Under the pieces are notes generated by a model. The model saw nothing but the letters and a program-made list of their open reading frames with translations. It had not been told where the DNA came from and searched no databases. From contig NZ_JODL01000034.1 in NCBI RefSeq assembly GCF_000718985.1, forward strand, positions 1 through 39,739: DNA of 39,739 bases, in the 5' to 3' direction. A program made the translations under genes and the position numbers. Positions 1 through 7,591 of the stretch are shown here, in pieces. The DNA comes from Streptomyces megasporus. GTDB taxonomy: Bacteria; Actinomycetota; Actinomycetes; Streptomycetales; Streptomycetaceae. How positions within the stretch are numbered: position 1 is the stretch's first letter; every line of letters begins with the position of its first letter.

Positions 1-1
1 C

Positions 2-133
2 GCCCGCCGCGGCCTCCAACGTCTGCTGCGCGAGGGCGTCACGTCCGTCGTCGGGCCCTTCACCCGGCCCGCCGTCCGCACGGCCGTCCTCCGCTCGGGC
101 CTCGCCGTCCTCCCGTCCCCCCGCCGTGCCTGA
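2..133 (+). CDS. C-terminal end of an unknown protein (5' truncated)
   Basis: An open frame runs from the window edge to a TGA at 131-133 and gives 43 residues ending LPSPRRA. Nearly every codon ends in G or C, as expected for a real Streptomyces gene, so I take it as the tail of a gene that starts outside the window. It contains no motif I recognise. The function cannot be inferred from this fragment. Confidence 0.55.
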   Translation, partial: ARRGLQRLLREGVTSVVGPFTRPAVRTAVLRSGLAVLPSPRRA

Positions 134-164
134 ACCCACCGAACGCTGCCCTCCACGGAAGCAG

Positions 165-198
165 CGCGATCCGATGCCCGGCCGCGATCCGATGCCCG
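165..198. repeat. Two-copy 16-bp direct repeat, period 18
   Basis: The 16-mer CGCGATCCGATGCCCG occurs at 165-180 and again at 183-198, with 2 nt between the copies. It lies between the stop of the left-edge gene and the stop of the convergent lipoprotein gene. It could be a local replication-slippage product or a trace of an insertion boundary. No hairpin terminator was recognised in this short convergent gap. Confidence 0.6.
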
Positions 199-221
199 AC
201 AGGTCCGAGCGTGGTCGTGGC

Positions 222-911
222 TCACTCCTTGCGGGCAGGCTCGCTTTGGAAAGTGCTCTCGATCTCGGAAGCAGAGGGCAGGTTGGGATTGTTTGTACAG
301 TCCACCTGATCCGCCACCCTCCGCATCGACTCCACGAGAAGCCTGGTCCTGGACAGGGAGCTGATGCCCACCTTGTCGGTCAGCGAGCCTTCCAGAACAG
401 AGGAGAAGGGCTCGCCTTTCTGGCCGCGCGGCGCCTGCCGCAGCCGACATCGTGTCCAAAGCTTCGTCTCGTGGGGAGTCCCTTCCCTGCTTATCGCGAC
501 GTCCGGGTTCAACTGGTGCACGGAACTGCGGTCCTCGAACCCGAGGTCGAAAGGGGAGCCACCGCTCGACCATGAAAAGCTTATGTCGAACTTTTCTTCC
601 TCCGCAGAGTCCAAGGAGAAGGAGCAGACGGTCATCGGCGCGGTCAAATTCTCCCGCCTCAGACGGTCGGGGACGTGACTGAAGAGGGCGATTTGGCTCC
701 TTGTGTACACCTCTTCTCTGCCGATGTCCTTCCTGGTCCTGCCATCGATGACGTTCTCGCAGGCCTCTTCGACGGGGGTGCGCTCAAGGAACATGTCGTT
801 CTCCTTGGCGTGGGAAGCAGGCGGTGATCCCTGCTCGCTGCAAGCCAGAGTCATGGTGGCAAAGCAAGCAGCCAAGGCGACTCCTCGACGAAGGGCTTTC
901 ATGTCCGTCAA
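222..911 (-). CDS. Predicted secreted lipoprotein of unknown function
   Basis: The protein has 229 residues, with a basic N-terminus (KALRR), a short hydrophobic stretch and a Cys at residue 24 in the context TLAC. This is an atypical lipobox, since position -3 is Thr; a better-matching LAAC at Cys16 has too little hydrophobic sequence before it. The mature part has four further Cys that could form disulfides and is otherwise hydrophilic. Two starts are possible: TTG at 911, about 4 nt from a GGA-containing Shine-Dalgarno (912-921 region), or ATG at 902. The gene points away from the WXG/DUF1023 cassette and shares its lower G+C, so it is probably part of the same accessory stretch. It resembles small Streptomyces lipoproteins of the DUF3558 sort, but I cannot confirm a family. 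Confidence 0.75.
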   Translation of the reverse strand: MTDMKALRRGVALAACFATMTLACSEQGSPPASHAKENDMFLERTPVEEACENVIDGRTRKDIGREEVYTRSQIALFSHVPDRLRRENLTAPMTVCSFSLDSAEEEKFDISFSWSSGGSPFDLGFEDRSSVHQLNPDVAISREGTPHETKLWTRCRLRQAPRGQKGEPFSSVLEGSLTDKVGISSLSRTRLLVESMRRVADQVDCTNNPNLPSASEIESTFQSEPARKE

Positions 912-1276
912 GCTTTCCTTCTTGATCGGGGGCGGGTACTGAAAGGAAAGTCACCGGCTCGGTGCGATCTGGGGACGACCTCGCGACGGTGAGACCGTGG
1001 CGTGGTTGCTCCTGGCCGGGCGAGTCCGTGTGGTCACCGCTCCTTCATAGCCGTGGGAGGCGACACGGCGTACCAGGAGCCGAGACTTTCGGCGCCATGC
1101 AGCCTGCGGGTTTCCTGCGCCGGTCGCCTGCTCCACCGCCGCGCCTGACGCCCTACCCGGTCGTGATTCGACCCCTTGGCCGGGAAACATAGGCGGATGT
1201 ACTCAGGCACGGACCGTGTACGCGCTGTTACGTTCTCTGCGGGTCGATCACTGTGCTGACAAAGGGGACGGAACCT
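912..1276. other. Divergent intergenic region before the WXG/DUF1023 cassette
   Basis: This 365-bp stretch separates the reverse lipoprotein from the forward cassette and must hold both promoters. The only forward candidate I see is TAGGCG at 1190-1195 (-10-like), with TTCGAC 17 nt upstream at 1167-1172, a poor -35. AT-richer spots around 941-955 may belong to the reverse promoter. No gene, hairpin or strong repeat was found. Confidence 0.35.
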
Positions 1277-1717
1277 GTGGGATTCACAGGCGAGTTGACG
1301 ACGGCCGGAACGCGCCTGAACGGGTGGCAGGCGGATCGCGGGACGTCGAAGAGTGGCGGCGCCGCATCGGACCTGGACATCGACACGGCGGCGCTGCGGG
1401 ACCTGTCGAAGAAGACGGGAACGTTGCACGGGCGGATCACCACCGCCTTGGCCGAGTTGGAGAGGACGCACACCGGGCTGCCCGCCGCGACCGAGGGTTT
1501 CGCCTGCACGGGAACGTTGGGGAAGGTGCGCGGGAGTTGGGAGGGCCGGCTGCGGGACGTGCGCGGCGAGTGCGAGCGCCTGCGGACGGCGTTCACCAAC
1601 GCGGCGGACGCCCACGACGGCAACGAGGCCGACACCAAGGAGAAGATGACCGCGCAGTCGGCGAAGCCCTCCTGGCACGACGACCGTCCCAAATCCCCCA
1701 TCGCGGACTTCTCGTAG
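1277..1717 (+). CDS. WXG100-like small protein paired with a DUF1023 hydrolase
   Basis: The protein is 146 residues, mostly helical, with a W-E-G motif at residues 88-90 inside a charged helical stretch. This is the hallmark of WXG100/ESX-like proteins, which form helical hairpins and often serve as partners or substrates of type VII secretion. I chose GTG 1277 because AAAGGGG at 1261-1267 lies about 9 nt upstream; an in-frame GTG at 1253 would add eight residues. The stop is 14 nt before the next gene, so the two are very likely cotranscribed. WXG-like protein plus DUF1023 hydrolase is a recurring actinobacterial pairing. No signal peptide is visible, which suits a type VII or cytosolic role. 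No ESX core gene (EccC or others) lies in the window. Confidence 0.7.
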   Translation: MGFTGELTTAGTRLNGWQADRGTSKSGGAASDLDIDTAALRDLSKKTGTLHGRITTALAELERTHTGLPAATEGFACTGTLGKVRGSWEGRLRDVRGECERLRTAFTNAADAHDGNEADTKEKMTAQSAKPSWHDDRPKSPIADFS

Positions 1718-1731
1718 GGGGATGACGCGGG

Positions 1732-3586
1732 ATGGTGACGGTCGGTCAGTTGCGGGATCTGAAGGCATCGCAGTACGAGGAGGCGGCGGACGGCTGGAAG
1801 AAGGTCAGCGACCAGGCCAAGGCGGACATGGACTGGGTCGACCAGCAGATGCTCGCCAAAGTCCGTTCGCAGAACGGCAATACCAAGGACGCGGCCTTCA
1901 GGGCTCTGGAGAGACTCAGCCGGAACTATCCAGTACATCCAGGTGGAGTGCGGCCTGGTCCAGACGGCCCTGAACGGCCTGGTCGAAGACCTGAGAGAGC
2001 CGCAGCGGAAGCTGAAGCGGGCGTTGAACGACGCCAAGGAGAACGGGATGTCCGTCGGCGACGACGGCTCGGTCACCTACCCGGCGGCCAAGGGATTGGA
2101 CGGTGAAGAGGTGCCGGGTGGCACGGTCCGCGGGCGAGCCCACGACCTGTTCGAGGAGCGCACCCGCCCCACAACCCCGACCATGCCCAACGCCGGACGG
2201 TTCGAGGTCGGGGTGAACCCGAAGAAGCGCCTCGCCGAGGACATCAGCGCGGTCGTTCTCGGAGCGCTGGACGACGCCCGACGGGTCGACGACCAGTACG
2301 TGAGGACGCTGTCCAAGCTCACCGCCGAGCGGGGGTTGAAGGTCGGCAACGCCCAGTGGGCGGATGCCAGATCCGACCGCAAGGCGGTCCACAAGGTCGC
2401 GGGCGACGACTACGAGAAGGGCGACATCCCCCGGGGGAAGTCCCCGGAGGAGAACGTCGAGTGGTGGAAGGGCCTCTCCGCCGACGAGCGGGACGCCTAT
2501 GTGTCCCTGTACCCGGCGAGCATCGGGGCCCTCGACGGCCTCCCGGCCGAGGTCCGCGACAGTGCCAACCGTGTGGTGCTCCAAGAGGAACAGGCCCGCA
2601 CCGCGGAAGCGCTGGCCAAGCACCTGGACCGGGAGCCGGACAGGTACCGCTCCGTCTCGGTGAAGGGCGAGGCGGTGAGGGTGGAGAGTTCCGAGTGGCG
2701 GGAGTGGGAAGAGGAGCGGAAGCGGTTGGGCGAACTCGACAAGGGCATGAAGGCCATCGAGAACCGTTTCGACCAGACAGGCATGAGCGGTCTGCCCGAG
2801 GCCTACCTCCTCGGCTTCGACACCAAGAACCTGGGCCACGCCATCATCGCCAACGGCAACCCCGACACCGCCGACCACACAGCGGTGTTCGTGCCGGGTA
2901 CGGGGTCTCGTCTCGGTGATGTGGAGAAGGACATCAACCGAATGAGCGACCTGTGGAGGGAGAGCACCAGGGAAGTGCCGGGGCAGAGTGTCGCGACGAT
3001 TACCTGGATCGGTTACGACGCTCCACAGTCCGCCATCCCCATCGTGGACGGAGACCTCGTTCCCGAGGCGACTTTCGTCTCTTACGCCAAGGAGGGGTCT
3101 TCGAAACTCACCTCCTTCATGGAGGGCCTGCAGGTCTCCCAAGGAGGACCGGACGCCGGCCATACCACGGTGATCGGCCACAGTTACGGAACCACGGTCG
3201 TGGGGGACGCCGCCTACAGGAAGAACCTGGCCACGGACGACATCGTCGCCATCGCCAGTCCCGGCATGCTCGCCCCGCACGCCAGAGATCTCGCCACCGG
3301 GACCGACCACACCTGGTCCATGGCGGCGCCTCTCACAGATGATGTGGTCCCTTTGGCGGGGAAAGTCGCACGGTTGGGTGGCTTCGGCTTCGACGTGCCG
3401 ACCTGGAATGGAATCCCCTACGGAATCGGATTCAACCAGCACGTCCCTTCGGACGAGTCGTTCGGAGCGAATCGCCTGGCCACCGATTCCAAGGACCACA
3501 GTGGTTACTGGGATGAAGATTCAGTCAGCATGAAGAATCAGACGTACATCACCGTGGGAAAATATGGAAAGGTCGAGAATGGGTGA
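1732..3586 (+). pseudogene. DUF1023 alpha/beta hydrolase interrupted by a +1 frameshift
   Basis: ATG 1732 opens a frame typical of DUF1023 proteins (VGQLRDLK, EEAADGW), but at 1930/1931 one extra C throws translation out of frame. Before it the protein reads LSRNY; removing one C gives NYQYIQVECGLV and continues in frame to the TGA at 3584-3586. The joined product would be about 617 residues: an N-terminal helical WXG-like part, a charged linker, and a hydrolase domain from about residue 380. That domain has VPGTG and the nucleophile elbow GHSYG (Ser codon 3182-3184, about residue 484), and a C-terminal DHSGYW that may supply the catalytic His. DUF1023 proteins are predicted serine hydrolases; their substrates are unknown to me. 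The body has no other stop, so this is either a recent inactivation, a sequencing error or, less likely, programmed frameshifting. Confidence 0.8.
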
Positions 3587-4139
3587 AAAAGGTCCAAGGG
3601 TGGGCTGCTTTCTTGTCTCGACTCTCCTGTCGTTGATGTTGATGGGGTGTTCCGGAGAAATGAACAGTCATGACAGGGTGCACGAGCTCGGCTATGTCCC
3701 GGCTGTTCTCGGTGTGCAAGAGGCCCGTGACCGCACAAGTGAGCTCTCCAGTCGGATCCTGGATCTCATGGGCGTGAAAGGAAAGGTTACCGAGCCGGGG
3801 CCGGGAGTTTCCGTTTGTCCGGCAGACCCGGAGAAGAAGAGGTTGTACAGGATTCGCCACCCGTGGGCTCTCTACGGGGTTTCCGACGCCTCCCTGGGGG
3901 AAGGGATGGAGAACCTCAGGAAAGGGCTTTCGGGGGATGGGTGGAAAATCATCTCCGATGAAACCGCGGAATCCAGAGATCAAGACCCGGTTATTCGTGC
4001 CGAGCATGAAGAGATGAAGTACGCGTTGGATGTCGTGTGGGAGCGGAAGACTGCGGAACACGAACCCCAGATCAGCGTGACACTGTTGTCCGCGTGTTTC
4101 AAGACACCCGAGGGAGAGAGTCCTCAGGGGGAATACTGA
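3579..4139 (+). CDS. Lipoprotein A, partner gene of the DUF1023 hydrolase
   Basis: This is a 186-residue predicted lipoprotein: hydrophobic signal stretch, lipobox LMGC with Cys24, then a hydrophilic mature part. ATG 3579 overlaps the hydrolase stop by 8 nt and has GGAAAGG at 3567-3573 as Shine-Dalgarno, which points to translational coupling; an in-frame ATG at 3564 has no such signal. It is a paralogue of the lipoprotein at 4413: both carry an Arg-Thr-containing helix, then LD..GVKGKV, then EGM..LR, then GW.I, and end near a Pro-Glu-Gly motif. I know no family name for it. Coupled to a secreted-type hydrolase and duplicated together with a piece of it, it may anchor, chaperone or inhibit the hydrolase; that role is inference. 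Codon use is less GC-biased than in the core genes. Confidence 0.8.
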   Translation: MGEKGPRVGCFLVSTLLSLMLMGCSGEMNSHDRVHELGYVPAVLGVQEARDRTSELSSRILDLMGVKGKVTEPGPGVSVCPADPEKKRLYRIRHPWALYGVSDASLGEGMENLRKGLSGDGWKIISDETAESRDQDPVIRAEHEEMKYALDVVWERKTAEHEPQISVTLLSACFKTPEGESPQGEY

Positions 4140-4154
4140 CGAACGGGCGGAAAC

Positions 4155-4416
4155 GGTCTGCCCGAGGCCTACCTCCTCGGCTTCGATACCAAGAACCCGA
4201 CACCAAGAACCTGGGCCACGCCATCATCGCCATCCAGCGAGTCACACCACTGTGGTGGGTCACGGCTACGGCACCACGGTTGCGGGCTCCGCGGCGGGAC
4301 AAGGGGAACTGAACGCGGATGATGCGGTGCTTTCCGGAATTCCCGGTGTTCAGGTCGGCAAGGCCTCTGGGACTGATGTGCCTGAGGGGCATGTGTCACG
4401 ACGAGGTGACTCATGA
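4155..4416 (+). pseudogene. Decayed second DUF1023 hydrolase fragment
   Basis: Bases 4155-4197 and then 4199-4231 nearly duplicate 2789-2851 of the upstream hydrolase gene (LPEAYLLGFDTKN, LGHAIIA), with GACACCAAGAACC repeated at the join and a frame change there. From 4243 another frame reads HTTVVGHGYGTTVAGS and runs on with clear DUF1023 similarity to the TGA at 4414-4416. The nucleophile Ser of GHSYG is Gly here (codon 4264-4266). About 300 bp between the two conserved blocks are missing, as is everything after the GHV segment. The stop overlaps the start of the next lipoprotein as ATGA, the same tight coupling as in the intact pair. This is the scar of a second hydrolase-lipoprotein unit lost by deletion. 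Confidence 0.8.
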
Positions 4417-5012
4417 GTGAAGCGCCGCCTTCTTTCCGTCGGGGCAAGGTTTCTTCGGCTGGTCTTCTCGGAATCCTCGTTGTCATTCTGACTCTCAGTG
4501 GGTGTGGGATTGTGAAAGAAAAAGAGAGTGCCGCTGAACCGTCGAAGTCGAAGCGTTCGGTGCTGCATCCCGAGTCGGCCATCGAGAGGACCAGGGAAAT
4601 TTCGAGCAGCGCTTTGGACATGTCCGGGGTCAAGGGAAAGGTGAGCCCGGCCGGCCCCATCGTGAGAACTGACGGGCAGCACAAGGGAAACTATTACGTG
4701 CACCATGCCTGGTCGGTCGGCGGGGTTCCTCCGACCGAGATCAAGGAAGGTATGGAGAGACTGCGCAGAGAGCTCCCCAAGGAAGGGTGGTCCATCGAGA
4801 AGTACGGCAGAGCGAACTCCAAGGCTCGGCAGATGCAACTCGAGGCCTTTCATGATGGGCAGAAGTACCTGATGCAGGTCGAGGCGCTCATCAGAAGCGA
4901 GAGGGGGACGGACGGCGGTGAGCCCGGAAACTCCAGGGAAGACCTTCTGTCCTTTACCGTGATGTCCCCCAGCTACAAGTTCCCCGAGGGAGCGGACCCT
5001 CATGACGAGTGA
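4413..5012 (+). CDS. Lipoprotein B, paralogue of lipoprotein A
   Basis: This 199-residue predicted lipoprotein has a basic N-region (FRRGK), a hydrophobic segment and lipobox LSGC with Cys31. The mature part follows lipoprotein A throughout (ERTREISS, LD.SGVKGKV, HHAW, EGMERLRREL, EGWSI, FPEGADP). ATG 4413 has GAGGTG at 4402-4407 as Shine-Dalgarno and overlaps the stop of the decayed hydrolase fragment by 3 nt. It appears intact although its hydrolase partner is decayed, so it is either conserved for its own sake or recently orphaned. The function is unknown; an accessory or immunity-like role toward DUF1023 hydrolases is inference. Confidence 0.8.
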   Translation: MSEAPPSFRRGKVSSAGLLGILVVILTLSGCGIVKEKESAAEPSKSKRSVLHPESAIERTREISSSALDMSGVKGKVSPAGPIVRTDGQHKGNYYVHHAWSVGGVPPTEIKEGMERLRRELPKEGWSIEKYGRANSKARQMQLEAFHDGQKYLMQVEALIRSERGTDGGEPGNSREDLLSFTVMSPSYKFPEGADPHDE

Positions 5013-5241
5013 TCCGCGTCCTGTGTCGCCAAGGCGGTGATGCCGGGTTCTGTGCATGGGTGGGACGGACGAAACGCTCGGACGAGCCGCGTCACGGAAC
5101 GTGACCGTGTCCGCCCCGTCCGGTCGCGGAGCGCCGACGAGCCGCGCCGCCGACCGGATGTCGGGAAGTGCTCGCGGGGAAGGCGAGGGTCGCTCCCGGG
5201 GTGGGCCGGGTGCCCGGAGGCGGGGCTGCCACAATGGCCGG

Positions 5242-5934
5242 GTGACGCGAGCCTCCCTGGACAAGCAGCCCCACGAAGTCGCCGCGATGTTCGACAAGGT
5301 GGCGGCCCGGTACGACCTCACCAACGACGTGCTCTCCCTCGGGCAGGCACGGTTGTGGCGGCGCGAGGTCGCTCGGGCCGTGGACGCGCGGCCGGGGGAG
5401 CGGGTGCTCGACCTGGCGGCCGGGACGGGGACGTCGTCGGTGCCGTTCGCGAGCGCCGGGGCGTTCACCGTGCCGTGCGACTTCTCCCTCGGGATGCTGC
5501 GGGAGGGGAAGAGGCGCGAGCCGTGGATGCCCTTCACGGCCGGCGACGCGACGCGACTGCCGTTCGCCGACGACGCTTTCGACGCCGTCACCATCTCCTT
5601 CGGGCTGCGGAACGTCAGCGACACCGACGCCGCGCTGCGCGAGATGCTGCGGGTGACCAAGCCCGGTGGACGGGTGGTCATCTGCGAGTTCAGCCACCCC
5701 ACCTGGGCGCCGTTCCGCACCGTCTACACCGAGTACCTGATGCGGGCTCTGCCGCCGCTGGCGACCGCCGTGTCCAGCAACCCGGACGCGTACGTCTACC
5801 TCGCCGAGTCCATCCGCGCCTGGCCGGACCAGCCCGCCCTGGCCCGCCGGCTCCAGGATGCGGGCTGGACGAGGGTGGCCTGGCGGAACCTGACGGGCGG
5901 GATCGTCGCCCTGCACCGGGGGTTCGCCGCGTAG
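5242..5934 (+). CDS. menG: Demethylmenaquinone methyltransferase (MenG/UbiE family)
   Basis: This SAM-dependent enzyme performs the last step of menaquinone synthesis, C-methylation of demethylmenaquinone. The 230-residue protein has the UbiE signature region [11 protein letters not shown] (24-34), SAM motif [11 protein letters not shown] (55-64), GDATRLPF (101-108) and the post-motif segment RVTKPGGR (137-144). Length fits the family (about 230-250). GTG 5242 is chosen because the protein then begins at the conserved TRASLDKQP. No Shine-Dalgarno precedes it and CACAAT lies 7 nt upstream (5230-5235), so the mRNA may be leaderless. It is monocistronic or leads into the flavoprotein gene 199 nt downstream. 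Quinone methylation serves the complex I encoded further on. Confidence 0.92.
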   Translation: MTRASLDKQPHEVAAMFDKVAARYDLTNDVLSLGQARLWRREVARAVDARPGERVLDLAAGTGTSSVPFASAGAFTVPCDFSLGMLREGKRREPWMPFTAGDATRLPFADDAFDAVTISFGLRNVSDTDAALREMLRVTKPGGRVVICEFSHPTWAPFRTVYTEYLMRALPPLATAVSSNPDAYVYLAESIRAWPDQPALARRLQDAGWTRVAWRNLTGGIVALHRGFAA

Positions 5935-6044
5935 GGGCGGCTTCCCGCAGGGCGACCCCACAGGTCGAGGCGGGTCGAGGCGGGGCGAGGGGGCGGAGGA
6001 GCCCGGGAACGGGGAGGGCCCGTCGCGCGAACATCCCCTTTGGG

Positions 6045-6072
6045 TTGGACGATCGGGCACCCCCCATAGACT
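6045..6072 (+). promoter_or_regulatory. Candidate housekeeping promoter of the reductase gene
   Basis: TTGGAC (6045-6050) and TAGACT (6067-6072) are separated by 16 nt and fit the vegetative (HrdB-type) consensus TTGACA/TAGRRT fairly well. Transcription would start near 6079, leaving a leader of about 55 nt before GTG 6134. If GTG 6077 were the true start, the mRNA would be essentially leaderless. Confidence 0.5.
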
Positions 6073-6133
6073 GCACGTGACCAGTGCCCGGCGCGACCGG
6101 CACGTTGAAAACCGAGACCTGCGGGAGTCCGTC

Positions 6134-7453
6134 GTGGCCGAGTCCTCCTCGAAGTCCCCCTCGAAGTCCTCCGCGAAGGCGGTCTCCGAGCACAGCGCCG
6201 ACGTGATCGTGGTCGGGGCCGGGCCCGCCGGGGCCACCACCGCCTACCACCTGGCGCGCTCCGGGCTCGACGTCCTGCTGCTGGAGAAGACGGCCTTCCC
6301 CCGGGAGAAGGTCTGCGGCGACGGCCTGACGCCGCGTGCGGTCAAGCAGCTCGTCGGGATGGGCATCGACGTCTCCGAGGAGGCGGGCTGGCTGCGGAAC
6401 AAGGGCCTGCGGATCATCGCCGGCGGCGTCCGGCTCCAGCTCGACTGGCCGGAGCTGGCGAGCTTCCCGGACTACGGACTGGTCCGCAAGCGCGACGACT
6501 TCGACGAGCAGCTCGCCCGGCAGGCCGAGAAGGCCGGGGCGCGGCTGTACGAGCGGTGCAACGTCGGCGCGCCGATCCTCGACGCGCGCACGGGGCGGAT
6601 CACCGGGGTCGAGGCGAAGCTGGGCGAGGAGAGGAAGCCGGTCACCTTCCACGCGCCGCTGGTGGTCGCGGCCGACGGCAACTCCACGCGGCTGTCGGTG
6701 GCGATGGGCCTGCACCGGCGCGACGACCGTCCGATGGGCGTGGCCGTGCGGACGTACTTCACCTCGCCGCGCCACGATGACGACTACCTGGAGTCCTGGC
6801 TGGAGCTGTGGGACCGGCGCGGCGCGGAGGACCGGCTGCTGCCCGGCTACGGCTGGATCTTCGGCATGGGCGACGGCACCTCCAACGTCGGGCTGGGCGT
6901 GCTCAACAGCTCGTCGTCGTTCAAGGAGCTGGACTGGCGCGAGATCCTCAAGGCGTGGTGCGCCTCGATGCCGGAGGAGTGGGGCTACACGCCGGAGAAC
7001 ATGACGGGTCCGATCCGCGGCGCGGCCCTGCCGATGGCGTTCAACCGGCAGCCGCACTACACGCGGGGCCTGCTGCTGGTCGGTGACGCGGGCGGCATGG
7101 TCAACCCGTTCAACGGCGAGGGCATCGCGTACGCCATGGAGTCCGGGCAGATCGCCGCCGACGTCATCGTCCAGGCGCACGCCCGGCAGACCCCGGCGCA
7201 GCGGGAGATGGTGCTGCGCCGCTACCCGCGGATCCTCAAGGACACCTACGGCGGCTACTACACGCTGGGCCGCGCGTTCGTGAAGCTGATCGGCAACCCG
7301 ACGATCATGAAGTTGGCCGCGGAGCGCGGTCTGACGCATCCGCTGCTGATGCGCTTCACGCTGAAGCTGCTGGCCAACCTGACGGACCCGACGGGCGGCG
7401 ACGCGATGGACCGGATCATCAACGGGCTGACGAAGGTGGCGCCGAGAGCCTGA
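6134..7453 (+). CDS. Geranylgeranyl reductase family FAD-dependent oxidoreductase
   Basis: The 439-residue protein opens with a Rossmann FAD motif GAGPAG (28-33), followed by LLEKTAFPREKVCGDGLTPR, the family's conserved segment after the dinucleotide fold, and later GDAGGMVNPFNGEGI, the second FAD contact. Relatives reduce double bonds of isoprenoid chains, including those of menaquinone side chains, so with menG next door I infer a role in menaquinone tail saturation. GTG 6134 has GGGAG 6-7 nt upstream; GTG 6077 would add 19 residues. The extra N-terminal Ser/Lys-rich stretch is not conserved in the family. Length is close to the usual 400-430. A role in another polyprenoid pathway remains possible. 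Confidence 0.85.
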   Translation: MAESSSKSPSKSSAKAVSEHSADVIVVGAGPAGATTAYHLARSGLDVLLLEKTAFPREKVCGDGLTPRAVKQLVGMGIDVSEEAGWLRNKGLRIIAGGVRLQLDWPELASFPDYGLVRKRDDFDEQLARQAEKAGARLYERCNVGAPILDARTGRITGVEAKLGEERKPVTFHAPLVVAADGNSTRLSVAMGLHRRDDRPMGVAVRTYFTSPRHDDDYLESWLELWDRRGAEDRLLPGYGWIFGMGDGTSNVGLGVLNSSSSFKELDWREILKAWCASMPEEWGYTPENMTGPIRGAALPMAFNRQPHYTRGLLLVGDAGGMVNPFNGEGIAYAMESGQIAADVIVQAHARQTPAQREMVLRRYPRILKDTYGGYYTLGRAFVKLIGNPTIMKLAAERGLTHPLLMRFTLKLLANLTDPTGGDAMDRIINGLTKVAPRA

Positions 7454-7500
7454 GAGGGGCCGAGCGGGACGGGGCCGGTCCCGCGCCCCCGTTCGGGACG

Positions 7501-7572
7501 GGTGGGCGGGTGCGCCGCGTACCGGCCCACCCGCCCACCGGTCCCGAGAGCGGGTCCCGAGATCGGGACCCG
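7501..7572. terminator. Paired hairpins between convergent genes
   Basis: GGTGGGCGGGT (7501-7511) pairs exactly with 7529-7539, and CGGGTCCCGA (7551-7560) pairs with 7563-7572 around a 2-nt loop. They sit between the stops of the forward reductase and the reverse TSUP permease and lack a U-tract, which is common in Streptomyces. They probably terminate transcription from both sides. Confidence 0.6.
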
Positions 7573-7591
7573 AGAGCGAGAGGGGTGGGGC

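Noticed and set aside
1916..3499. Reverse-strand open frame of 527 codons opposite the DUF1023 gene
   Set aside because: The forward frames carry the recognisable hydrolase motifs; the reverse frame has no domain and no ribosome-binding site.
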